Of a DNA stretch of 64,000 nt, positions 54,830 to 64,000 are shown in pieces. Every line of letters begins with the position of its first letter. Position 1 is the stretch's first letter. The notes under the pieces were generated by a model. That model worked only from the letters and a program-made list of their open reading frames with translations. It ran no database searches and had not been told where the DNA came from. Location of the stretch: contig NC_092631.1 in NCBI RefSeq assembly GCF_039555335.1, positions 1 to 64,000 on the forward strand. Reading direction: 5' to 3'. The position numbers were made by a program, and so were the translations under genes. The stretch comes from Amphiura filiformis. Taxonomy: Eukaryota > Echinodermata > Ophiuroidea > Amphilepidida > Amphiuridae.

Positions 54830-56680
54830 GACAAGGTTTTCAACAGAGATTGCAGAGGCATCTTTCGCCACAGAACAGCCAAGGTTGTTTTCTTCAAAGT
54901 CGTCTGATTTCTTTGAAATAATCAGATGGGTCTTAAAATTCACATCTAAAAATTCTACAAGGTAGGCAAATTATCTACATGTATTAGACATTCTCTAAAA
55001 ACATTTTTTTTCTCAGAAGCTAAAAGTTGTTGATGGCAACATTTGTACACATCTCTTTACGTGACTTAATAGGGTTATCGTTTCTTTAAAAATAGCTCCT
55101 TTTCAAAAAATAGCAAAATAGACTCTACGTACATGACGGGTTCCATTTATATTAACATCATCATAAATGATAATAACAATTCATCGTTTTTGTTTTAAAT
55201 ATCTACTCATTATGGAACTGAACGAAAACAAATGTGTACATTACAATAAAACGACAGTTTCAACATCAATTGCGCCCTCCCTTTTCTAATATGTACAACA
55301 ACCGACGATAATCTGCAAGATTTGGAAGTGATGTGTGTTTGTATTCTATGTACAAGCTTAAACAATTACATCATTAATTCAGCGCGTGTTCAATTTACGA
55401 CAATAAAAGTGCAGATTACCATCATCACGTGGAATTTTCATAAACATCGTGGCAGTCACGCACGCGCGTACGTACGTACGGTTGGGTTTCGTGAATCGGA
55501 GTCATTCGTAAGGCAGAGTAGGTCCATTAGTAATAAGAACAATAATTACTTGTTAATTTACGAGAAACAACTCGTTCACAACATTGCATGGAATTGTCGA
55601 TCATCCATTGGCTCTCCTATACATATATGCAGACGTTCATTTGCTACTGTCATCGCTAATGCTCATAATACAAGGCAAATTGAATAAGGAAGATCCTTCT
55701 GTAACGTCACTTAAGACGGCAGAATATTGATAAATTGTTGGCATACACATACAGACTTTCAAAAATTTGTTTTTGTTAAAAAACTCACAAAAAAATCAAC
55801 ACACATGTTGCTCATGAAACAGTTATGAAGAAACTTACTGGCCTCAGAGAAAATCTAGAAGAGTTGACATTTTGCATCAAATAGTTCAAATTTTATGTAT
55901 CAAGATTGGCGCACTTACAATGATTGATGGGGTTACATGACAAATAAACACACCCTAACATCGGCTGAATCTTTGTAAGTTTTTTGTAGTAATTAAGCCG
56001 CTGTAAACTTAAGTCGTCGACTGACTGCAAAAAGGTAGTAAGTCCATGTGTAATGAGAAATTTTCACAAGGGATTAATTTTCGTGAATTAAGAACCCTAC
56101 AAAAAATGTGTAACTCATAGGCTTCAATATGTATCTGTTTGAAACTGAGACTAGTATACTAGTCTCAGGTTTGAAACCATGAAATAAGGGAATCAAATGC
56201 CTGTTCAGAACAGTTAAAATTGCGAAAAAAATATCCCTGCGAAAATAACTAGTAATACACATAACACTTACGACCTGTTTGCAATGAACTGGCAATGCAT
56301 ACTACAAAGACTTAAAATACATATTACATCCCTGAACTATTTGAAAAATACATTCTCATCAGCAAGGATCAGGTACAAATGCAAACCCGAGTTACCTTGG
56401 ATGACCGCAAAGTTTGTACTCTGCACTGGTTGACTTACGATACATATAAGTGAGCACTTGGCACAAAACCTCTTGTAAATCAAGCAATCAGCTTACTAAT
56501 TTGATCAACCAAATGTGAAAATGGACTATTCCATTTCAAAACCATGCTCCCCATGAACAAATGGAATAGCCAATGTAATTTATCTATCTTCCCAAAATCC
56601 ATTGTTTTAGCCATAGCAACATGCATAGAATAAGACAGTAGTATGCATTCATCATACATTACATTACATCATACGTAACT
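54830..56680. other. No gene recognised
   Basis: AT-rich. It includes the 24-base palindrome CTGAGACTAGTATACTAGTC... at 56145-56168 and a partial element P remnant at 56521-56573. A CpG-bearing stretch near 55430-55520 (CACGCACGCGCGTACGTACG) stands out. Frames here have no known domain. Confidence 0.5.
56145..56168. repeat. Perfect 24-base palindrome (TGAGACTAGTA type)
   Basis: Two 12-base arms CTGAGACTAGTA / TACTAGTCTCAG, flanked by GTTTGAAA and TTTGAAAC-like sequence. Related to 42727-42745 and 43440-43477. Confidence 0.85.
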
Positions 56681-56682
56681 TA

Positions 56683-56879
56683 CACTAGGATCCGCACATG
56701 CTCATCTATCAGGGCACAGTTCTTTAACCCCAATACATGTGTACATTCATTGAATGACCTTTAAAATTTTGAGTACAAAAACTCATACTCTGCAACTTGA
56801 GGTCAAATTTTGCACTATGATTATGTAATTAAGGTCATTGGACTATGCCATTGGGATGAGGCTATTGTGGTCCATAGTG
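56683..56879 (+). repeat. Dispersed repeat G, copy 2
   Basis: CACTAGGATCCGCACATGCT to GGCTATTGTGGTCCATAGTG. Collinear with 61811-62010 and, in part, 34921-35040. Confidence 0.8.
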
Positions 56880-58000
56880 TTAGTTTTGGTTTTCACCGTA
56901 TGATTGATGTATGCCAGTGACGCCTAAAATTAAATAAGTACACCTTTTGTTTTGTTTCTTACAAACTTTACAGACATTTTGGTCACACAGATGAACCATT
57001 TCTAGTTAATCCGTTGAACAGTTTTCACTCAAAGACTCTCTGCTACATACCTACTAGAATACTGTGGAAATATTGTTTAGGTGGTTTTCAATAACATATA
57101 ACAACATGGAATCACCGTTACTGCATTGTTTGTTGAATTTCTCAAAAACTTGTAGAGTGCTCTTTGCCTTTTGCAGACAGCGATGTCAACACGCCAAAGC
57201 AGCTGTTTCGCATGTATCTTTCGATGCGTGCGTGTACGATAGCGCTTTGAACGAATCATCACGATTCATACCCGCACACAATGAAATTGTCTATGACAGC
57301 ACCGACTGCACTTAGCTGAAAGCAATACAGCTTATACAATCTACAAAAAATACCAACCATCTGACTGACCATACGTATGTGCAAGAGTTGAAATGCATCT
57401 TTGATATCGCTCACCATAGGTAGTGTGACACTGGCACCCATTCTAGGCCAAGTATTTACTAGCTAGTTTAGTTTACTTGACATACTTCAGTAGAACTATG
57501 TTGAAACTCTTCTTGCCAATAAGTTCCTTTTCTAAATGGCCCTGACATTGCTATGACCACATTATAAGATACATTTCAATACACAAGGGCAAGTCAAAGT
57601 ATTTCGACTTGGACCACATTTAATCAGTCAAATTCAACCCAGATTTATAATTATATCAAGATTTTATCATCTGTCTTCATGATTGGCATAATAAATTAAT
57701 AATAATTCACCTTTTGCATGATTCATTTCATAACATTTTAATCACAATTAGAGAACTTGATTGATGGATGGTAGAAGTTACATGTGTGTCAATGAATAGG
57801 GTGACATCAAGGAGATTAGACTAGAGAGTCCATACTATGGTAAACGTGCCATCTTGGATTGTCAGGGATGGGGGACAAAACCAGAGTACCTCTGGCATTT
57901 ATCATTATTGGTATTATTACCACAATGCATTATATCCAGAATGCAAACAACTGCCAACTTCATATGGTGAAATAATCCAAAGGTATTGTCGTTGGGCAGA
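56880..58000. other. No gene recognised
   Basis: AAGCAGCTGTTTCGCATGT at about 57198 and the following GCGTGCGTGTACGATAGCGC are inverse relatives of the 79-base tandem units at 61339-61496. Otherwise AT-rich DNA. Confidence 0.5.
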
Positions 58001-58004
58001 AAAA

Positions 58005-58112
58005 ACCTCCTATGTGTTTGTGGCCCATGAACACGTTTAAAACATAACTGCCAATCAGTTACATAGGTGGTTTTGCTTTAAACATGTTCAGGGGCCAATG
58101 ACACATAGGAGC
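58005..58112. repeat. Inverted repeat CTCCTATGTGT...ACACATAGGAG
   Basis: Arms of about 45 bases containing CCTATGTGT, GGCCCATGAACACGTTTAAA and the inverse, around CCAATCAGTT. A single copy. Confidence 0.75.
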
Positions 58113-58493
58113 TTGAACTTGTACAAACATGGCGGAGCCTGGGCTCTCCAGTTTAATCTCTTTGAGCGAAATACAATAAAATGGGGAATCAATCGGCCAT
58201 ATTGGCTTGTCACACATGGGCATCATAAGAGTTTACCTTTAGATTGTTTGGGAGCAACTCAAACCCACATCCCAGTGGGCAAAATGAGCTCGTCGGTTTA
58301 ACGTCCAATTTTGGTTGCATGAAAGTTTGTATAAACGTAATTTTACCTTTATAACGAAACAATGCAAAGGTACACACATCTCACCTCAATGGTAACATGC
58401 AAATATGGCAGAAAGCATTATCCTTATTACTCTATTAATGGTGCATGTATACACCATTAAGACCCCAATCGAATTATCTCAATTTATCACAAA

Positions 58494-58581
58494 CAAATCC
58501 CCCTTATAGGTGCTCCATGAGCATTCAACAGTGACATCAAATCCCCCTTATAGGTGCTCCATGAGCATTCAACAGTGACAT
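58494..58581 (+). repeat. Exact 44-base tandem duplication
   Basis: 58494-58537 and 58538-58581 are identical (CAAATCCCCCTTATAGGTGC ... CAACAGTGACAT). No mismatch suggests a recent event. Confidence 0.95.
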
Positions 58582-60030
58582 CAGATATGCTAAACAGGTT
58601 GAACTTTCTTAGCTGACTCTAAATCTAAACATCTTTTACATGTAGGAGAAACTAATAAGGAACCAATTATTCCCTACAACTTTTCTCCTGCACAAGGCTT
58701 CTTTATACAGGAAACAAACCAGCAAAATATCAACATATAAATTTAGCTGGTTTTCTATAATCCAAATGCATTGCAAATGTAAGAAAAAACAAGCATGAAC
58801 TTAACTAAGTTCCCTGTCATTTCTCTCCAAAATAGCCTTTGTTTGTATGAAGTAGAAACCAGCAAAAAAAGTTCCACCCGCAGCTACCAATTGAACAAAA
58901 TACACTTTGACTTCCTTCGAGAAGCTTGAACAAGATTTTAGTTACTTACTGTACAGTGCCTTAATTATAACTAAAACACAATTTATTGCGGTGGGTTTGA
59001 GTCTCGCTCCAATGATGAGTTGACTCAGTGTGTGCTATACATCCGTGATGTCGCTTCTCGTTTTTTCCATCTTTTTTCAGTCTTTTTAATTTGTTGCACC
59101 AATATTGCATCCATTCTTTAGGTATATACAAATATAACATTCATATCACTTTTCAATAAACACATTTTATAACACAAACCATTCACACATCATTTGTCGG
59201 TGGATCGAGTCACAATCCATATCGCCTCTCGTAATAAATCCGTCATTCTGGTCGATCGGTAAAAAAATCCGTCTTACTATTGCTTCAAACATTGTACAAC
59301 ACTCCACTGAAACGGAAGCCATTAATTTCTTCCTCATCACACCCGATCCATCACTTTTATGTGCATCCATTGAGCTGTAGCATTCACAATACTCTCAGCT
59401 AGTAGTGTTCCACTCAAATGTGCTGAAGAGGTGGTGACGAGCTGTATATACATAAATCTGGCACTTATTTTTTTGGAGTCGATGCTGAGGCTACTTACAT
59501 TAAGTTTTTTTTTTAATTTCTCGATGATCTATTTGTACATCATAATGCCCACTTCTCATGAGGGGATTAAGCTTGGAATATAAAGAACATCCAAGTTGGA
59601 AGAAACATTGAATTTTCTTTTTTCTTTTTCCATCTACTGACAGTTCACCTGCTAATTCTGCAGATCCATTGAATCCTGAAAGAGAAACACGGGAGAGGTA
59701 CATCATTAACTGCTCAATGCACAACCAACAAATTCTTCATGAAAATATAATTGCATAAAGTCATGATGTGAAAGAAGAGGCACACTATGCATATATATGA
59801 TTTTACTGATGTACAGTCACATGGGGCAGTTAACATTTGGATTAAAGATTGTTATAAAGCAAGGCCACAATTTGGAACATCCAAATAATGGGTCACTTAA
59901 CAAAACCAAATATGTCAACAAAATTGGTTGTACAGAAAGTTGTTTTTCTATCAAAATGTGTTAAAAATGTAAAATTGTTTGTTGTAAATGCCATTTGAGA
60001 ATTGTAAATGCCATTGGAAAACAATAAGAA
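58582..60030. other. No gene recognised
   Basis: AT-rich sequence. The minus frame at 59167-59370 has no recognised domain. No tandem or inverted repeats of note. Confidence 0.5.
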
Positions 60031-60033
60031 TTG

Positions 60034-60162
60034 TGTTATTCCAGTTGAAATCCATACAGCCCCTATGGAAGACATGACCTTAATCTCACACACAGGGGGT
60101 GTAGACTTCAAATGGAGTCACTCATCTGCAGGAGGGTGTATTGATTTCAACTGGAATAGTCC
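60034..60162. mobile_element. Palindromic element P, shortened
   Basis: TTATTCCAGTTGAAATCCAT to GATTTCAACTGGAATAGTCC. The right arm has lost about 50 bases (GAGTCACTCATCTGCAGGAG joins directly to the end). Confidence 0.87.
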
Positions 60163-60439
60163 ATTGAAGAACCAGAAGACTAGATTGAAGGGAATCAAAT
60201 GCATGGGGGTAAAGGGTGAGACAAGATGACAGATGGGAACAAATAGGCTATTTCATTTGAAATGACAACCCCTCTGAGGAAGATTTTTAAAATTCTAACA
60301 AAAAATAGCAGGTTTAGCCATACTAGATCCAATTTCATAAATAAAAAGTGGAAAAGATCTAGACGACTTTGAAATTCAGAACAAACTTGTTTAATTTTGG
60401 ACCAAATTGTGCAATATCAACTGGATATTTTAATGTTAA

Positions 60440-60666
60440 AGAGGAAGCCCCACCAGAGCAGTTCTTCTGGGGTGAACCAAATCTGCCTGGTTATCAAATT
60501 AATCAGTAACAAGGTTATCTCTGAATTTGACAGGTGCTAATTGATGTTTTAATGTTATTGCATCAATTAGCACCTATCAAATTCAGAAATAACCTTGTAA
60601 CTGATTAATTTGATAACCAGGCAGGTTTGGTTTTCCTCACAAGAACTGCTCTGGCAAGCTCCCTCT
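60440..60666. mobile_element. TTAA-flanked palindrome AGAGGAAGCC...
   Basis: TTAA at 60436-60439 and 60667-60670. Arms over 100 bases pair nearly throughout (CAGAGCAGTTCTT, TTATCAAATTAATCAGT, CAATTAGCACCT). The centre is GATGTTTTAATGTTATTGCATC. Like T1 and T2, a non-coding TTAA-targeting fold-back element but of a different sequence. Confidence 0.88.
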
Positions 60667-61260
60667 TTAACAACTGGAATAGAGCATAAAAATAGCAACA
60701 ATTTCCAGCTGGATTGAACAATCTCCCACAGTGGGGGTGTGGATTTTAAACGGAATAGCCCAATGCATGAAATGATGGCAATCTTAAAAGCTTGTTTTTT
60801 CTACTTTTCTCCGCATCCCTACATGCACTATTTCTAACTCCACAGAAAATCATGTGACATGCACACATCAAACTATTACATTCAATACAATCGCTGAAAA
60901 CTAAACGAGTCACTAAATATTTTTTCTTTTTCTGTTTTGTAAGTTAGGCCTGTCACATAAAGACCTGTGCTAGTGCATATCAGAATCAGAGTTATCTTAC
61001 CGTCCATGAGAATTTCAAATGAATGAACACAGCGTGGCATTTAAGATGTAAACGTTATTACATACCTCCGCTGTTTCCCGTAATCTCATTGCGGATGCCT
61101 TCTCATGGTTGAGTAGTGGGAATGTGGACATTCATCAATTTATGTTCATTCATTTGAAATTCTCAATGTACATATAATTTATAACACACAAGTAATCTCA
61201 GAGAGATAGATTTGCGGACATTTTGACCAGTTTGTGACCATACCTCTACAGCCACCATGT
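60667..61260. other. No gene recognised
   Basis: 60670-60765 has scraps of element P (GGATTTTAAACGGAATAGCCC at its end). AATTTCAAATGAATGAAC (61011) and GTTCATTCATTTGAAATTCT (61144) form an inverted pair about 130 bases apart, a possible small element. Confidence 0.55.
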
Positions 61261-61338
61261 GTTTAATATATACCACTTTACACCCATACGTGGCAGTGAC
61301 GTCAGTGTGCATTTCATTGGGCGCAGCTTCAACTCGCT

Positions 61339-61496
61339 AGCGTTCACTCAAAGTGCTGGCATTCGCACACATGAACTTAAAGACGCTGCATAGTTACGCG
61401 TGCGAAACAGCTGCCTAAGCGTTCGCTTAAAGCGCTGGCATTCGCCCACACAGACTTAAAGACGGCACATAGTTGCGTGTGCGAAACAGCTGCCTA
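61339..61496 (+). repeat. Tandem pair of 79-base units within an inverted-repeat frame
   Basis: Units 61339-61417 and 61418-61496 share AGCGTTC, CTGGCATTCGC and GCGAAACAGCTGCCTA. They sit between GGCAGTGACGTCA (61291) and TGATGTCACTGCC (61504), an inverted pair extending outward to TTTACACCC / AGGGTGAAAA, so the whole 61265-61545 may be an element. Richer in CpG than its surroundings. Confidence 0.75.
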
Positions 61497-61810
61497 AACA
61501 AGTTGATGTCACTGCCATCATATCAGGGTGAAAAATGGCATAGCAATCCTGTATTATATATTTTTGAAGTGGGCTCTCTTGGGTAGTATTTCTTGATACA
61601 GATCCTGATTCCTGAACCAAATCTATTGCCCTGATGGAGGGTGTGTACTCAGTATATTTTATCTACTGGTGTATCAATGAAACCTTTCCTAGGAATATTT
61701 GGGGGGGGGGGAGGGAATTCTCAAATATGGCCACAATTTGCCAATAAGTTTAGGAATTTGGTTAATACTGTGCCAATTTGTGTCAAATTGATCGCAAACA
61801 TGGGCTACAG

Positions 61811-62010
61811 GCACTAGGATCCACAACATGCTCATCTATCAGGGGCACAGTTCTTTAACCCCAATACATTTGTGCATTAATTGAATGGCCTTTGAAACTT
61901 TGGGTACGATAACACATACTCTGCAATTTGAGGTCAAATTTTGCACTATGGTTGTTTAATTGAGGTTATTGAACTATGCCATTGGGATGAGGCCATTGTG
62001 GTCAATAGTC
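61811..62010 (+). repeat. Dispersed repeat G, copy 3
   Basis: GCACTAGGATCCACAACATG to GGCCATTGTGGTCAATAGTC, collinear with 56683-56879. Confidence 0.8.
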
Positions 62011-62390
62011 AGGTCTAAAAATGGGTTGAAAAATAGGTAAAGCGATGACTCCACTTTTGGGTTTTAGTATCAAAACTTGAGTCTCTTGTGTGTATGCATA
62101 CTTGAATACTGGTCAAGATGATCCAAGATCTTTGCCGCCAAGATTACTGTACCTACCACAGATGCCTAGTAGGCTGGATACTGACCTAGACTAGCAAAGC
62201 ATGCAGGAACGATTGAACAGAACCTATTAGGCAGGTCATACAATTTGGGCATATTTTCAAATCACTGAATATTTTAAAGAGTTTGTAAAATTTTTCAAAA
62301 TATTTACATTAAATTGGGAAAAACAGAATCACAATACAAGCACTTGAGATACAAAAAGGTATAGATTTGGCAAAAGTTTTTGACCAATAT

Positions 62391-62570
62391 GCTATTCCAG
62401 TTGAAATCCATATACCCCCTATGGAAGATATGACCTTAATCTCCCAAATAGGGAGTGTAGATTTCAAATGAAGTCACCCATTCAGGTAACCCCATTTGAA
62501 ATTCACACTGTTTGTGTGGGATATTAACATCACATCCATATGGGGTGTATGGATTTCAATTGGAAAAGTC
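62391..62570. mobile_element. Palindromic element P
   Basis: GCTATTCCAGTTGAAATCCA to GGATTTCAATTGGAAAAGTC, arms inverted around CACCCATTCAGGTAACCCC. The copy nearest the candidate gene at 62.9 kb. Confidence 0.88.
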
Positions 62571-62924
62571 TGATTTAAGTTGATTTGGTTGGTATGAGCA
62601 CTAAAGGGAATTCTAAAGTGCAGGATACAAGCATACAGAAGCAAGCATGGAAAAAACTGTCTGATTCTGCCTAGTAGGTTCTCAACAACGAAGAAAAACC
62701 TAGCAATATCTTCATATACATGTATGCCAGTCAATACGCTAACACATACTAAAGCCCACACATGATAAGCATATGCAACATTGGGCACAAAAGAAGAGAG
62801 AAACTTTCGCTGCATGTTCACATTTTTGTTCGCTGGCTTATATGCAAAGATATTGCTGGAGAGAATTTTACGAGAAAACAGAGACGTTATACCTGCTTCA
62901 AAAATGGCTTAGAATTGTCTCTTT

Positions 62925-63101
62925 CTATTTTGCCGATTGAGCAGCTGTTCCATACATCAAAGCTTGAGACTGCTGGGCGGCGGCAGCAGCTACCTGGGCA
63001 GCTTCTTCCACCTGCTGTTCCTGATGGGGGGAGGGTTGAGATTGAGGGGTTGAATGTTGGTCACCAGATTGCAAGGGCATCATCAGTGCGGACCCGTCAC
63101 C
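62925..63101 (-). CDS. Candidate last coding exon, Gln/Ala-rich C-terminus
   Basis: On the minus strand, TAG at 63104-63102 is both an in-frame stop and a possible splice-acceptor AG directly before an open stretch of 58 codons ending at TAG 62927-62925. It starts GDGSALMMPLQ, continues through a Ser/Pro/Gln segment (STPQSQPSPHQEQQ) and a Gln/Ala run (EEAAQVAAAAAQQSQ), and ends ALMYGTAAQSAK. Such composition is usual for transcription-factor or RNA-binding-protein tails, but no domain identifies the family. The polypyrimidine tract is weak. The neighbouring candidate exon at 63480-63560 ends in phase 1, while this one opens in phase 0; deletion of one G in the acceptor's GGG run would reconcile them. 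The + frame over the same bases looks like a shadow. Confidence 0.5.
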   Translation of the reverse strand, partial: GDGSALMMPLQSGDQHSTPQSQPSPHQEQQVEEAAQVAAAAAQQSQALMYGTAAQSAK

Positions 63102-63479
63102 CTATTTGCATGAATGGTACGACCCGCCAACACCACATACGTTACCACAAAACACACCAATCACCAGCATAAATACAGAGCGGCATCCAGTAGCATAATA
63201 TAGCGCCACCACAGTTAGAAGTCACAGAGATAGTAGGCGATTGATTGAGCAGGCAGGTAGGTAGGTACAAGATGAATGGGTGTGCGAGTGAATTAAAGAG
63301 AAAAAAAAGTGACAAAAAAACAACTACAGGTCAGAAAATCTAGCTACCTAATACTACCACTTCTACAACTACACTGACACTACATGCAGGTGAGAAGATA
63401 TATACAGATATATATATAGAAATGGTGAGGTATATAAAATGGGTATGCTGTCACACATGACCCAGCTCATGTTTCTTAC

Positions 63480-63560
63480 CATCAAACGTGCCAAACGTCT
63501 TATTTGCTACACAGTCTTTCTTATGTTCTACTCGAGCAAATACGGTTCGGCGATCATGTC
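63480..63560 (-). CDS. Candidate internal coding exon, 81 bases, phase 1-1
   Basis: On the minus strand, an acceptor CACTCTACAG precedes 63560 and a donor G|GTAAGAAAC follows 63480. The other two frames contain stops; the open one reads HDRRTVFARVEHKKDC, then NKTFGTFDG, 26 complete codons. Basic, cysteine-containing and protein-like, but I do not recognise the family. Being phase 1 on both sides it could be skipped without shifting frame. It is probably part of the same minus-strand gene as 62925-63101, whose 5' part lies beyond the window, with an ordinary AT-rich intron (63102-63479) between. The 3' side (45-62.9 kb) would then be untranslated or intergenic DNA. Confidence 0.45.
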
Positions 63561-64000
63561 CTGTAGAGTGTGGTAGAGATTAAGTGTAAAGACAGGGTTG
63601 GCATTAGACTTGGGAGCAATTGATGGTAAGAATACAGAACTACATCAACACCACGACTAGTGATACTATGGGGTAGGAGTCAGAGGAGATATATATATAT
63701 TACTATGTTGTACAGCATATAGTGTGTGTTTGTGATCCGTGAGAGCTACGCCTCCTTGCGTTCGCATACATGCCTGTAACTGTGTTATCTTCAGTGTACT
63801 TTTTTCTGTAGCAGCACAGGGGTGTGCATGCATGTGTATGGGTGTTATGTATGTGCATCCCTGTGCATATGTATACATAATATGTCATGTCTCCATGAGA
63901 ATGCACCATTGTGTCAGTGCAAGCATTTTTGTCATTTTACAGAAGCATTTTTTTTCGTTTCAATTTTTTTTTACTTATTGCTTCTTAACCTTAAAATATT
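63561..64000. other. No gene seen; probable intron of the minus-strand candidate gene
   Basis: Contains a (TA)n tract near 63690, TG/CA-rich stretches at 63820-63870 and T-rich DNA at the end. Short minus frames here are low complexity. Confidence 0.5.

Noticed and set aside
54776-54965. Minus-strand open stretch with acceptor-like CCTTGTAG
   Set aside because: It reads protein-like (FKTHLIISKKSDDFEENN) but its end runs into element P, and no partner exon was found; too weak to call.
55322-55687. 121-codon plus frame
   Set aside because: No signal peptide, domain or splice context recognised; average composition for random AT-rich DNA.
1-64000. Complete transposase, reverse transcriptase or viral genes
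   Set aside because: I looked for long frames and familiar catalytic motifs on both strands and saw none; all mobile elements here appear non-autonomous, apart from the decayed fragment near 14 kb.

Overview
This is a window of animal nuclear DNA, not bacterial or viral. Introns have canonical splice sites, there are AATAAA polyadenylation signals, no operons, very few long open frames, and a dense layer of short DNA transposons with visible terminal inverted repeats and target-site duplications. The recognisable genes are secreted C-type lectins with a CPxxF..NCYRFFG type domain, which by recall resembles echinoderm lectins such as echinoidin. I infer a marine deuterostome invertebrate, probably an echinoderm; the species is not determined.

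Layout. (1) 0-1.5 kb: two copies of a 0.6-kb dispersed repeat whose third copy lies inside a 1.4-kb element at 26 kb. (2) 1.5-5 kb: lectin gene A, two coding exons, intact, 227 residues. (3) 5-21 kb: intergenic DNA made almost wholly of repeats: a ~4-kb repeat also found at 37-40 kb, TTAA-targeted fold-back elements, several tandem repeats, a decayed transposon-type coding fragment on the minus strand near 14 kb, and a fold-back element near 16 kb whose arms carry a 23-bp minisatellite. (4) 21-31 kb: lectin gene B, a paralogue of A with the same exon structure but a 7-kb intron packed with nested insertions, a one-base frameshift in the lectin domain and a foreign 0.5-kb fold-back element between its conserved upstream region and first coding exon. 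Immediately downstream lies a duplicated 3' half of the lectin domain (fragment C). (5) 31-43 kb: more transposons, the second copy of the 4-kb repeat, a compound satellite at 40.1-41.7 kb, and an insertion-free copy of the unit that carries the 1.4-kb element at 26 kb. (6) 43-62.9 kb: AT-rich DNA without recognisable genes, marked by many copies of a ~190-bp palindromic element and an E-box-like minisatellite. (7) 62.9-63.6 kb: two candidate minus-strand exons, including a Gln/Ala-rich C-terminus, of an unidentified gene that probably continues beyond the window.

The lectin loci share a conserved upstream block with a direct repeat of AGGTCA (DR1, the class of site bound by HNF4/RXR-type nuclear receptors). 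The three lectin copies, their shared 3' flanks and the datable insertions make the window a readable history of local duplication followed by transposon invasion. I see no CRISPR, no bacterial-type defence system and no complete transposase gene. The most unusual items are the fold-back elements built from tandem repeats, elements with many internal copies of their own terminal motif, and insertions whose pre-insertion site is still present elsewhere in the window.
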